Shown one piece after another: positions 35,163 to 43,614 of a DNA stretch of 64,000 nt. The notes under the pieces were generated by a model. That model saw only the letters and a list, made by a program, of their open reading frames with translations, ran no database searches and was not told the DNA's origin. Made by a program: the position numbers and the translations under genes. The stretch's first letter is position 1, and every line of letters starts with the position of its first letter. This stretch comes from Ancylomarina sp. DW003 (lineage in GTDB: Bacteria > Bacteroidota > Bacteroidia > Bacteroidales > Marinifilaceae). The DNA is taken from the NCBI RefSeq assembly GCF_029029505.1, contig NZ_JAKJSD010000016.1, forward strand, positions 36,662 to 100,661. The letters run 5' to 3'.

Positions 35163-37640
35163 ATGAGAAGAGTTCTATTTATGGCAATTTTGATGTTGTA
35201 TAGTTTTGTCAATTATGCAGAAGAAACACCAAAGGCGATCAGTAGCAAGCTTGGTTCTGTCTCCGGACTAATTATCGATAATAAAACAAATGAGGCACTA
35301 CCCTATGTGAATATTGTAATTAGAGATGCAAACAACCAAATATTAACCGGAGGGATTACCGATGATAAAGGAAAGTTTAGTATAAAGAAAATTGCGAAAG
35401 GAAAGAATGTTATTGAAATTCAGTATATAGGTTACAAGCCTTTTGTGAGAGAGCTTAATTTCACAGCTAAAAATTCAACTTTTAAGCTTGGTACTATTCG
35501 TCTTGAGGAAGATGCTGAAGTTCTTGGTGAAGTAACCGTAAGAGCTGAATTATCGACAGTAACTCAAAAGATAGACCGAAAAGTGGTTAATGTGGGTAAA
35601 GACCTGACCGCAGCTGGTTCCACAGCTTCAGAGGTTTTGAACAATGTGCAGTCGGTAAGTGTCGATAGCCAAACAGGAACGGTTAGTTTAAGAGGAAACG
35701 AGAACGTTAGGATTTTGGTTGACGGTAAACCGACTAATATTAGTGCGGCACAATTGCTACAGCAAATACCATCCACCTCTATTAAAAGTATCGAACTAAT
35801 TACCAATCCATCTGCAAAGTACAACCCTGAGGGGATGAGCGGGATTATTAATATCGTGCTAAATAAGAATGCGAATATCGGATTTAACGGTAATGTGAAT
35901 GTGGGTATAACACGAGGTGAAAACACACGTATGAATGGTTCTTTAGACATGAACTACAAAACTGGTAAGGTGAATTTTTTCATGAACTTTGGTGCTAATG
36001 GAGGAAAAAGAGACAATTATGGTGATGTGTTAAGAAGCTCTCAAGCTGCGAATGGCGATGTTGTTCTTGATAATGATATTTTACAGAAATTTAGTTTCCT
36101 AAGCGATAATAATTCCCAGTTGCTAAAGGTAGGTGCCGATATCTATTTAAATAAAAAGAATACACTTTCCTTTTATACCACACAGAATTTGCGCGATGGT
36201 GTATTTGATGGTACAACAAAGATTTACAGAGGAGCAATGTTGGATTATCATAGTTTAATGAAATCGGAAACGGATAATTCTACAGGTACTTATAATATTA
36301 ACTATAAAATTGACTTTGAAAAAGAAGGACACAACTTGGAGTTTGAAGCAACTTACAGTAAAAGTGATTCTCCTGAAGATGCAACTTATACCGAATTACT
36401 TAATCCAATTGACCTGACTTCGAATTATATAGATGATATTAATAATGATTACGCGAATACACTTCTAAATCTGGATTACACAAACCCATTGTCGGAAAAT
36501 ACAAAGTTGGAATTAGGGTTGGAGTATAGAACGAATGATACTGAGAATTCAAGAGTAACCAATCAGCACGATTTTGTTTACACTGATGAGGGAAAAAGAA
36601 TTCCGGATAATGGCTGGTATCAAACGGCACAGAAACCTAATTCTGCTTTTACATACGACAGAAGCATCTATTCGGGATATGTGAATTTAAATCACAAAAT
36701 AGATAAGTTTTCGATGCAGATAGGTGCTCGATTTGAGCATTACAAGGTAGACGGAAGCTTTGCCAAAGGAGCTGAAAGAGCTAAGTATACCGATGACCGT
36801 TTTACGGTGTATCCTTCTGCATTTTTCACTTTTAATCCGAGTGAGAAAAATCAATTTCAGTTGAGTTACAGCAGGAGAGTAGACAGACCTTCTATTCAGC
36901 AGGTCAATCCGATTAGAGAGTGGAGTACGCCTTTGATTAGTTCATTTGGTAATCCAAACCTGGATCCTCAGTTCACGAACTCCTTCGAATTAAATTATAC
37001 AAAAGGCTTAAAGAAAGGTTCTGCTACAGTTGGGGTGTTCTACCGAAGAGTAAATGGTAATATTTCGAGAGTATTGAACAAAGACCCTTTGGATGTTGAA
37101 AAAGTGGAAATGTCCTTTTATAATACCGATAGCAACGATCGTTACGGTGTTGAGTTGTCGGCAAATTACCGATTCGTTAAGTGGTGGTCGATGAATGCCA
37201 GCTCCGATTTGTATATCCAGAAAGAGACAGGGGTATCGAATGGAGATAATCTGGAGATCACAAACAATTCCTTTAACGTTCGAGTATCGAATAGCTTTAC
37301 AGCAACTAAAAAATTGAGATTCCAATTGTTTGCCATGTATCGTGGCGGAGGAGAAGATCTTCAGTTCGAAGTGGATCCAATGTGGATGATTAACACAGGC
37401 GTAAGTTATGCTGTACTGAAAGGAAAAGGAAGAGTAACCTTTAGAGTGAATGATATATTTGAAGGCATGAAATTTAAATTTAAGTCAGAAGTGCCTTATA
37501 AGCAGGGTGGCGAATTCCATTGGGAAAGCAGAACGGCCTATTTAGGCTTTTCGTACCGATTTGGTAGTGGAAAAAACAAAGCCAAAAGAAGAAAGCATAG
37601 AGATAATCGTGAAACACAAGGTGGCGGTGGATTTATGTAG
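35163..37640 (+). CDS. TonB-dependent outer-membrane barrel receptor
   Basis: The start is the ATG at 35163, giving 825 residues with a signal peptide (RRVLFMAILMLYSFVNYA). A carboxypeptidase-regulatory-like beta sandwich follows (SVSGLIIDNKTNEALPYVNIV, about 30-115), then a plug domain (VVNVGKDLTAAGSTASEVL, VSLRGNENVRILVDGKP, about 140-225). A large barrel (OMP_b-brl type) makes up the rest, with many aromatic-ended strands and terminal GFSYRF before a basic tail ending GGGGFM. Such proteins import nutrients or act as receptors. No SusD-like partner is adjacent, so the substrate is unknown and unlikely to be a SusCD-type glycan. A terminator follows. Confidence 0.9.
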   Translation: MRRVLFMAILMLYSFVNYAEETPKAISSKLGSVSGLIIDNKTNEALPYVNIVIRDANNQILTGGITDDKGKFSIKKIAKGKNVIEIQYIGYKPFVRELNFTAKNSTFKLGTIRLEEDAEVLGEVTVRAELSTVTQKIDRKVVNVGKDLTAAGSTASEVLNNVQSVSVDSQTGTVSLRGNENVRILVDGKPTNISAAQLLQQIPSTSIKSIELITNPSAKYNPEGMSGIINIVLNKNANIGFNGNVNVGITRGENTRMNGSLDMNYKTGKVNFFMNFGANGGKRDNYGDVLRSSQAANGDVVLDNDILQKFSFLSDNNSQLLKVGADIYLNKKNTLSFYTTQNLRDGVFDGTTKIYRGAMLDYHSLMKSETDNSTGTYNINYKIDFEKEGHNLEFEATYSKSDSPEDATYTELLNPIDLTSNYIDDINNDYANTLLNLDYTNPLSENTKLELGLEYRTNDTENSRVTNQHDFVYTDEGKRIPDNGWYQTAQKPNSAFTYDRSIYSGYVNLNHKIDKFSMQIGARFEHYKVDGSFAKGAERAKYTDDRFTVYPSAFFTFNPSEKNQFQLSYSRRVDRPSIQQVNPIREWSTPLISSFGNPNLDPQFTNSFELNYTKGLKKGSATVGVFYRRVNGNISRVLNKDPLDVEKVEMSFYNTDSNDRYGVELSANYRFVKWWSMNASSDLYIQKETGVSNGDNLEITNNSFNVRVSNSFTATKKLRFQLFAMYRGGGEDLQFEVDPMWMINTGVSYAVLKGKGRVTFRVNDIFEGMKFKFKSEVPYKQGGEFHWESRTAYLGFSYRFGSGKNKAKRRKHRDNRETQGGGGFM

Positions 37641-37671
37641 AAACACCTTCTCTTAAAATAAATTCAAAAAT

Positions 37672-37712
37672 AATCTCCTTAGTCTTAAATGTTTAGGCTA
37701 AGGAGATTTTTT
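37672..37712 (+). terminator. rho-independent terminator of the TonB-receptor gene
   Basis: Perfect 11-bp arms AATCTCCTTAG (37672-37682) and CTAAGGAGATT (37698-37708), followed by TTTTTT. It lies about 30 bases after the receptor stop. Confidence 0.8.
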
Positions 37713-37773
37713 TATCCAGTATGAAGGTAGATTCCAGACTTAAAAAGAGATCTCCTTAGATGTTCTATAAAAC

Positions 37774-37803
37774 GTACTTATGTTTTTGCAAAAACATAAG
37801 TAC
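37774..37803. repeat. perfect 30-bp palindrome
   Basis: The 15 bases GTACTTATGTTTTTG at 37774-37788 are followed directly by their exact reverse complement at 37789-37803, with no spacer. It could form a cruciform or bind a dimeric protein. It stands 10 bases before a second long inverted repeat that shares the AAAACATA motif. Confidence 0.8.
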
Positions 37804-37812
37804 ATTTTACTC

Positions 37813-37851
37813 AAAACATAGTGTTGTTTTTTTAAAACATCACTATGTTTT
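37813..37851. repeat. 18-bp inverted repeat with one mismatch
   Basis: AAAACATAGTGTTGTTTT (37813-37830) pairs with AAAACATCACTATGTTTT (37834-37851) around TTT, with a single mismatch. A short T-run follows, so it might act as a terminator. Its pairing with the adjacent perfect palindrome makes a site for recombination or protein binding equally possible. Confidence 0.7.
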
Positions 37852-37920
37852 TTATAACTTATAATAAGACTTGATAATTAGTACTTTATGGAAACACGAA
37901 ACAATACTAAAATTAGAACT

Positions 37921-38053
37921 GAAACTTGCGCTCTATAGCGCAAACAACTTGCGTGGTAGCACTCAAACGACTAGGCTAGTGTAGCCCCAATGGCTTGGGT
38001 AGTATAATCTAAACGACTTGGGTAGTATAGTCCAAACAATTTGGGTGATCTCT
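37921..38053. repeat. degenerate 23-bp tandem repeat, about six units
   Basis: Units start at 37921, 37941, 37964, 37988, 38011 and 38034 and are 20 to 24 bases long. The best-kept form is CAAACGACTTGGGTAGTATA followed by 2-3 variable bases; two central units are nearly identical and the outer ones diverge. Lengths that are not multiples of three and frequent stops argue against a coding repeat. No spacer structure like CRISPR is present. Confidence 0.7.
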
Positions 38054-38264
38054 CAAACCAACATATCCTCTACAAAGCATCTAAATTTTACAATATGAAT
38101 CTTAGTCTAGATTTTATACTTTAGTAAAAATTTAAGTATCCTGTTAATGCATGATATTTAAAACGAATCATAATTAGGTGTTCTTAGCCCTCCTATATGG
38201 AGTTATAACAACACCTTTTAATACGATACATAAGAAACAACAAACATATGGTTGTTACAAACAA
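38054..38264. other. non-coding region upstream of the cassette-like genes
   Basis: About 210 AT-rich bases without a credible frame. AGGTGTT (38176-38182) pairs with AACACCT (38210-38216), enclosing a small stem CTCC/GGAG around TATAT. AACAAC/GTTGTT pair at 38236-38256. These could be part of a folded recombination site before the first cassette-like gene, but this is uncertain. Confidence 0.35.
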
Positions 38265-38279
38265 GGTTAGCCATAATAC
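38265..38279. repeat. left boundary motif of cassette-like unit 1
   Basis: GGTTAGCCATAATAC lies 13 bases before the DUF2971 start. It is nearly the reverse complement of GGTACTATGGCTAAC found just after that gene's stop (39058-39072), so the gene is bracketed by inverted boundary sequences. Confidence 0.5.
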
Positions 38280-38291
38280 AAAATAAATGGA

Positions 38292-39053
38292 ATGAAACTT
38301 TACAAATATTTAACCCACAATACTCAGTCTACTGGATCTTTGGTCAATCATTACTCTTGGTTTAGCAAACCAAGTTATTTCAATGACCCTTTTGATGGAA
38401 CTTTAATCTCGAATGATTATATGCGTACTCATTTTCTGAATTCACAAAAAGTTCTTTGTTTATCTAAGGAGAATGATAATCTTTTATTATGGGCTCACTA
38501 TGCCAATTCACATTATGGTTATTGTGTAGAATATACTGATTATACGGATCAAGAACTCGAATTATTGAAAAAGAAAGGAGTATTTCCAATGGAAACTCCA
38601 AATGAAAAACTTGCAATTTTGAGAAATGCAGTAGATGTCGAATATTGGAATAATCAGCAAATTGAAGAGTACATTTCTAGTTTTCCATCTGATGATATTA
38701 AATTAATAGAACAATGGAAAGCAAGTAAGGCAGAAGGAAAGGAAGAAGAATTTTTGAACCATATGAATAAAAGTAATTGGATTAAGCATGAATTATGGAA
38801 ATATGAAAAAGAAAAACGGATTATAGTAGAAAAACAAAATATGAACTATCCTCCGGGGAATATTACAGCGATCTATTTTGGAATGCTTATGTCCTCTATT
38901 GATAAGAGAACTATTGCCTCTATAGTTAATCAAAAATTCAATGGACAATGTTCATTATTTACAGCATACAGGAATGGAAATAGCTATGAATTAAAATTTA
39001 GAAAATTTGACCCAAAAATTGATTTTGAAGGGCTTGGATTGAAATATAATTGA
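38292..39053 (+). CDS. DUF2971 domain-containing protein
   Basis: The 253-residue protein starts with LYKYLTHNTQSTGSLVNHYSWFSKPSYFNDPFDG, the DUF2971 opening. It contains VLCLSKENDNLLLWAHYANSHYGYCVEY (about 54-81), where the cysteine-serine and LWAHYA motifs are typical, and later HELWKYEKEKRII and ITAIYFG. Function is not established; the family often occurs in accessory and defence-rich regions. It is soluble. It is the first of three same-strand, single-gene units with related boundary motifs. Confidence 0.8.
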   Translation: MKLYKYLTHNTQSTGSLVNHYSWFSKPSYFNDPFDGTLISNDYMRTHFLNSQKVLCLSKENDNLLLWAHYANSHYGYCVEYTDYTDQELELLKKKGVFPMETPNEKLAILRNAVDVEYWNNQQIEEYISSFPSDDIKLIEQWKASKAEGKEEEFLNHMNKSNWIKHELWKYEKEKRIIVEKQNMNYPPGNITAIYFGMLMSSIDKRTIASIVNQKFNGQCSLFTAYRNGNSYELKFRKFDPKIDFEGLGLKYN

Positions 39054-39057
39054 AAAC

Positions 39058-39098
39058 GGTACTATGGCTAACAAAATTAACCGTTGCACAACCGGTAC
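39058..39098. repeat. short palindromic boundary between units 1 and 2
   Basis: GGTACTATGGCTAAC (39058-39072) and CCGTTGCACAACCGGTAC (39081-39098) form an imperfect inverted pair with GTAC at both outer ends and an AAAATTAA centre. It starts 4 bases after the DUF2971 stop. The left half resembles GTACGGTTGCTAAC after the third gene (41382-41395). Confidence 0.5.
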
Positions 39099-39215
39099 GG
39101 TCGAAGCATATAGTTGACACATGTTCAGGACATATAGTGTAAACCATGTGACTTGTATTAACTATTTCCCTGTATATACAAGCAAAGAAAACTCCTACTA
39201 TACTAAAAGAATATA

Positions 39216-40649
39216 ATGAGAAAAATACTTTACATTACATTAAGTTTTGCTTTTTTGCTTCAAGCGTGCACTACAAACAAGAAAAAAACAATTGACAATG
39301 ATTCTGGTTTTGTTATTTCCATTCCAGAAAAGGAAGGTTTTGATAAACTCTTATTTGATAAGGTAATTGGGAAAGTTGAGAAAGATGATTATGGTGCACT
39401 AACAAGCGTAATCGTTATATCAGACAATAAACTAATTACTGAACGATATTTTAATGGCTGGAAAAAAGATTCAGTTCACTCTATCCAATCCATTTCTAAA
39501 AGTATAACCTCCTTATTAATTGGAAAAGCTATTGAGCTCGGAGAAATCAGTTCTGTAGATGAAAGAATAGTTGATATTCTTCCTGAACTAAGAACTGAAA
39601 AAATGGATTCAAGAAAAGATTCACTATCTATAGAACACTATCTGACAATGTCTGCCGGATTCGAATGGTCTGAAAAATTCCCTTCAATGGACAAGAGAAG
39701 TAGTCTTTACCATATATACAGACAGAAACAAGATTATGTTCAGTATTTTTTCAATCAACCATTAATTTATGAACCAGGGAAAGTGTTTGAATATAATAGT
39801 GGGTTATCAATGACATTGGGAGCTATTTTGCAAAGAAAAAGTTCAATAGAACTTGAAGCGTTTGCGGAAAAATATTTATTCAACCCATTGGAGATAAAGT
39901 ATGACTGGCATAATTCTGTAATTTGGGATAAGGACAGAAACGGTTTAGCTCATTGTGGAGGTGGTTTATATCTAAGACCTATTGATATGGCAAAAATTGG
40001 CTCAATGGTCTATAATAATGGAGCTTGGAATGGCAAACAGATTATTTCAAAAAAGTGGATAGAGAGATCAACTTCTCCAAGAATAGATGCAAATACCGCA
40101 AAGAAATATCGTAATTATGGCTACCAATGGTGGCTTTATACCCCCTTATTTGACTTAGAAACAATATTGTATGCAGATGGGTTTGCAGGACAAAATATTT
40201 TTATCATTAAAGAGTTTGATTTAATAATAGTTACAACAGGAGAGCTGAAAAAGAATGCCACAGCATCCATGCCCTTGATGTTTGATATTCTTGCAACCAA
40301 TATAAAATTCAAAAATAAGTTCATGCAGTTTTATGAAAAAGTAAATTTGCAAAACTACACAGTTGGACAGTTTAAAAGTGAAGAATTGGTTTCTATTGCC
40401 CAGAATTTGGTCTTCTATAGTGAAAATAAAGAAGCCATTGATTTTTTAAACAAGTATTCCGATTCATTTGATAATGATTGGTATTATGAATTTTATTTGG
40501 GTAAGGCTTATTTTCAGAATAAGGATTTTGAACAAGCTTTGATACATTTAAATAAATCTCTTGAAAATAATGCTGGAAATATATGGTATTTAAAACCATA
40601 CTATAACAATACTAAAGAGATGATAGCAATAATTAGTAAGAACAAATAA
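39216..40649 (+). CDS. serine hydrolase (class C beta-lactamase-like) lipoprotein with C-terminal TPR
   Basis: The 477-residue protein has a lipoprotein signal ending FLLQAC (Cys18). A beta-lactamase/DD-peptidase-like domain (about 45-370) follows, with the nucleophile in S92-I-S-K95, a YNSG motif near residue 192 and the late motif GFAGQNIFI in place of KTG. That variant resembles 6-aminohexanoate-dimer-hydrolase-type esterases rather than true beta-lactamases. The C-terminal part (about 400-470: YYEFYLGKAYFQNKDFEQALIHLNKSLE) is TPR-like. It is the second cassette-like unit. Substrate unknown. Confidence 0.82.
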   Translation: MRKILYITLSFAFLLQACTTNKKKTIDNDSGFVISIPEKEGFDKLLFDKVIGKVEKDDYGALTSVIVISDNKLITERYFNGWKKDSVHSIQSISKSITSLLIGKAIELGEISSVDERIVDILPELRTEKMDSRKDSLSIEHYLTMSAGFEWSEKFPSMDKRSSLYHIYRQKQDYVQYFFNQPLIYEPGKVFEYNSGLSMTLGAILQRKSSIELEAFAEKYLFNPLEIKYDWHNSVIWDKDRNGLAHCGGGLYLRPIDMAKIGSMVYNNGAWNGKQIISKKWIERSTSPRIDANTAKKYRNYGYQWWLYTPLFDLETILYADGFAGQNIFIIKEFDLIIVTTGELKKNATASMPLMFDILATNIKFKNKFMQFYEKVNLQNYTVGQFKSEELVSIAQNLVFYSENKEAIDFLNKYSDSFDNDWYYEFYLGKAYFQNKDFEQALIHLNKSLENNAGNIWYLKPYYNNTKEMIAIISKNK

Positions 40650-40803
40650 CGTACGAAAACACAATAAGGTATAAAATAATAGCTGAGATAGTAGTAAATT
40701 AAAGAGTTACAGTTCGCTTCAATTTTCGTTTAATTTGACAAGAAAGTGTCACGCATTCGGCTATTATTCTTATACGGAATGTTGACAACCATACAAATAT
40801 TCA
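40650..40803. repeat. long folded boundary (attC-like) between units 2 and 3
   Basis: GTAC occurs just after the stop (40651-40654), and GTTGACAACCATAC (40781-40794) lies near the next start. GGTATAAAATAATAGCTGA (40668-40686) pairs with TCGGCTATTATTCTTATACG (40757-40776) with one mismatch and one bulge. Further in, AAATTAAA pairs with TTTAATTT. The whole gap can fold into one long imperfect hairpin with related ends, as integron attC sites do. No integrase gene is visible. Confidence 0.45.
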
Positions 40804-40837
40804 TCTTCAAACCATAACTAGCAAGAGTTATTTAAGC

Positions 40838-41380
40838 ATGACAAAGTTTACAGTAGAAAGCACTTATAACAAAAAAGATTTTCTAAGAGTCAATAAAATT
40901 AAATGGAAAATATATTGGCTCAAAAACCTTAAGCAAATTAGAAACTTTTCAATTACAGCAGTTGCATTTGTGATTCTTTCCACCTTATCGGTCACAAAAG
41001 AAGAGCCAGTAAATATATATGTTATTCTAGCTTTAGCATTTGGGCTTTTAGTGATATTCTTAACCTCAATAAGACGATTTGCTAAGAAAAAATATTACAA
41101 AAATATTTATGAAATTTCAGAGAAATTTGAATCAAAAAAAATGGATTGTATTTATGAATTTTCAGAAGACTGTATAAAGTATTCGGACAAAGAAAAGAAA
41201 CTAGAATTAAAATGGTCAGTACTTACCAATTATTCAATATATAAGGAATATCTCGTTCTATTTGTTAATAATTCAATTGTTGACTCGTTTGTCTTTGAGA
41301 AAGTCCCAGAGCATATTTCAGACTATGAGAAAATACTAGATTTAACAAAAAGGAAGCTTGAATATAAATCAGTAAAATAA
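40838..41380 (+). CDS. YcxB-like membrane protein
   Basis: The 180-residue protein has two transmembrane helices (about 38-56 and 64-83) after a short basic N-terminal region. A C-terminal domain with the YcxB pattern follows: MDCIYEFSEDCIKYSDKEKKLELKWSVLTNYSIYKEYLVLFVNNSIVDSFVF (about 106-157). The conserved Trp in ELKWS and the I-Y-KEYL-V-LF strand are the family marks. Function unknown; it should sit in the inner membrane with both domains cytoplasmic. It is the third cassette-like unit and is followed directly by a GTACGGTTGCTAAC boundary. Confidence 0.72.
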   Translation: MTKFTVESTYNKKDFLRVNKIKWKIYWLKNLKQIRNFSITAVAFVILSTLSVTKEEPVNIYVILALAFGLLVIFLTSIRRFAKKKYYKNIYEISEKFESKKMDCIYEFSEDCIKYSDKEKKLELKWSVLTNYSIYKEYLVLFVNNSIVDSFVFEKVPEHISDYEKILDLTKRKLEYKSVK

Positions 41381-41381
41381 A

Positions 41382-41395
41382 GTACGGTTGCTAAC
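41382..41395. repeat. right boundary motif of cassette-like unit 3
   Basis: GTACGGTTGCTAAC begins 2 bases after the YcxB-like stop. Its reverse complement GTTAGCAACCGTAC agrees at 11 of 14 positions with GTTGACAACCATAC in front of the same gene, and it resembles the motif after the DUF2971 gene. Confidence 0.5.
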
Positions 41396-41796
41396 AAAAA
41401 CTAAGTTTTACAGGCATCGATGTTTATTTTGATCTCTAAAGCTCAATTAATAAATACCAGTAAATCTGACGTCTTGACAAATTGATTCTTTGAAATTTAT
41501 TAGACCATTGTGTACAATTACCCTACTTCTAGCGATAGAAGATGTTTTACGTTTAAAACCTTGTTTGAATTATAAACCATCCGATAGTGAAAACTATATG
41601 ATGAAGAAATAAATAAGTTGGTTAATAAATAACATAAATCATGCACACAAATAAAAATTGATATGACTCAATCTTGTTAGTTATTTTGCATAAATACAAT
41701 TATCTTAGATACAGGATATAATGTAGATATAGAATACAAATCGACATGTAACCCTTGTTTATTAGGCTTTGTATGCTGTAAATGTATTAATTAATA
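41396..41796. other. non-coding gap upstream of the DAK2-DegV operon
   Basis: About 400 AT-rich bases with short unrelated frames only. No exact TAnnTTTG box stands close to the operon start (TTAGGCTTTG at 41760-41769 has one base too many), and no partner for the boundary motif at its left end is evident. Confidence 0.4.
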
Positions 41797-43602
41797 ATGA
41801 GCATGAGAAATATGGAAACACCCTTTGTTAACGGAAAACTCTTGTATTATGCTTTTATTGCAGGAGGAAATCAAATATTAAGAAATCAGGTCGAAATAAA
41901 TAGAATAAATATTTTTCCGGTTAACGATAAAGATACCGGAACAAATCTCGCCTCGACCGTTCGTTCGGTTATCGACAATATAAAACCTCACAAATCATAT
42001 AAAACAACAGTAGGTAACATTGCTGATGCAGCATTAATAGGAGCCCGAGGGAATTCAGGTGTTATTTTTGCACAGTTTCTCTATGGTTTAAATCGGGAAA
42101 CTTTGAACAAGCCTATTATTACCTTAAGAGAATTTGTTGAAAGTGTAAAGAAATCGATACCCTATATGTACGAAGCCATTGCAAATCCTGTTGAAGGAAC
42201 CATGTTAACGGTTATAAAGGAGTGGTCTGATTTTTTGGATAGTAAAAAGGATGCCATTTATGATTTTGCTAATGTTATAATTGATTCTTTCGAAGTTTTG
42301 GAAAAATCGTTGGCAGAAACGAATACAAAATTGAAGGCATTGAGCAAATCAGATTTTGTAGATGCAGGAGCAAAAGGTTTTGTATTGTTTATCGAAGGGG
42401 TTATCAGTTTTATTAAAAACAGAAACATTCGGAACTTGGTCGTTGATTCTTCTGAAAACGTTTCACTTGTTCATATTAATAAACTAACAGAAGAAGAAAT
42501 TACCTACCGTTATTGTACCGAGGCCATCGTAAAAAATATAAAGCACAGCCAATCGGAACTTCAGAATTTTCTGAGTCATAATGGCGATTCTGTCGTTGTT
42601 GCTGGTTCGGAAAGTCTCTGTCGTATTCATGTCCATACCCATAAACCAGCCGAACTTTTTTATTATTTAAAAGAAATGGGAACCGTTACTTTCCAAAAAG
42701 TGGATGATATGGTTCGACAACAGGAAGTTATAAGTAAACGAAAATGGAATATTGCACTGGTAACCGATTCAACCTGTGATTTGTCGCAGGAATTAATTGA
42801 TTATTATCAGATTAATGTGCTACCCATTAATTTGAACTTTGGCGATAGCCATTATTTGGATAAGCTTACAATTCAGCCCAGTCAGTTTTATAATATGCTG
42901 GAAACTGAAGCTGAATTTCCTCAAAGCTCGCAAATAAACGAACAAGCTTTTACAAATATATATTCGCATTTGGCTTCGCATTACGATGCTATAATTGCTG
43001 TGCATTTGAGTAGTGAGTTTAGTGGAACTTATTCGAATAGTGTGAAAGCAAGCAAACGCATTTCAAAAGAGTTTGGCAAACCGATTCATGTTATCGATTC
43101 CAAAAATTTGTCGGGAGCCTTAGGTTTACTTGTATTAAAAGCGGCTAAAAATATCGAATCCGGACAGTCTGTGGAATATATTACAAAGACCCTTAAGAAA
43201 GATGTAAACCAATCTAAAATATTTGTAAGTGTTCACGACTTGCAATCGATGATTAGGGGAGGGAGGGTCTCTAAGCCCAAAGGGATTATAGCTCGCACTT
43301 TAGGTTTAAATCCCGTTATTTCGATGGATGAAAATGGAAAGTCGCTATTGTTTGGAAAAACCTTTAGCCAGCAAGCCAGCTTGAAAAAAATATTTAGGCA
43401 TATTAAAAAAATAGGTCGGGAAAAAGCTTTATGGAACTACATTATTTTGCACGCAAACAATACTGATGGCGCCCAACTTGTGGAGGTAAAAATGTTTGAG
43501 ATTACAGGAAAATATCCGGTATCGGTTGTCAATATTTCTCCGGTTATTGGTATGCATGCCGGTAATGGTGCCCTCGCTGTTTCCTTACTATTTAATTCTT
43601 AA
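41797..43602 (+). CDS. FakA-FakB (DAK2-DegV) fusion, probable fatty-acid kinase
   Basis: The 601-residue cytoplasmic protein joins three parts. An N-terminal DAK2 kinase domain (about 10-205) has NIFPVNDKDTGTNLA and ALIGARGNSGVIFAQFL. A FakA-type middle domain (about 210-305) has TYRYCTEAIVKN, GDSVVVAGSESLCRIHVHTH and VDDMVRQQE. A complete DegV/FakB fatty-acid-binding domain (about 318-601) has VTDSTCDLSQELIDYY, SSQINEQAF, LSSEFSGTY and RGGRVSKPKG. In Gram-positives FakA and FakB together phosphorylate exogenous fatty acids to acyl phosphate. Here both are in one chain, and plsY, which consumes acyl phosphate, is three genes downstream. The kinase role is inferred. Confidence 0.85.
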   Translation: MSMRNMETPFVNGKLLYYAFIAGGNQILRNQVEINRINIFPVNDKDTGTNLASTVRSVIDNIKPHKSYKTTVGNIADAALIGARGNSGVIFAQFLYGLNRETLNKPIITLREFVESVKKSIPYMYEAIANPVEGTMLTVIKEWSDFLDSKKDAIYDFANVIIDSFEVLEKSLAETNTKLKALSKSDFVDAGAKGFVLFIEGVISFIKNRNIRNLVVDSSENVSLVHINKLTEEEITYRYCTEAIVKNIKHSQSELQNFLSHNGDSVVVAGSESLCRIHVHTHKPAELFYYLKEMGTVTFQKVDDMVRQQEVISKRKWNIALVTDSTCDLSQELIDYYQINVLPINLNFGDSHYLDKLTIQPSQFYNMLETEAEFPQSSQINEQAFTNIYSHLASHYDAIIAVHLSSEFSGTYSNSVKASKRISKEFGKPIHVIDSKNLSGALGLLVLKAAKNIESGQSVEYITKTLKKDVNQSKIFVSVHDLQSMIRGGRVSKPKGIIARTLGLNPVISMDENGKSLLFGKTFSQQASLKKIFRHIKKIGREKALWNYIILHANNTDGAQLVEVKMFEITGKYPVSVVNISPVIGMHAGNGALAVSLLFNS

Positions 43603-43614
43603 TATTCTACGATA

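Noticed and set aside
35163..37640. SusC of a polysaccharide utilisation locus
   Set aside because: No SusD-like gene, glycoside hydrolase or sigma/anti-sigma pair is adjacent, and the barrel is of the shorter OMP_b-brl type.
37921..38053. CRISPR array
   Set aside because: Units follow each other directly without unique spacers, are degenerate, and no cas gene is near.
39216..40649. True class C beta-lactamase (antibiotic resistance)
   Set aside because: The KTG motif is replaced by GFAGQ and a TPR tail is present, which fits esterase/hydrolase relatives better than AmpC.
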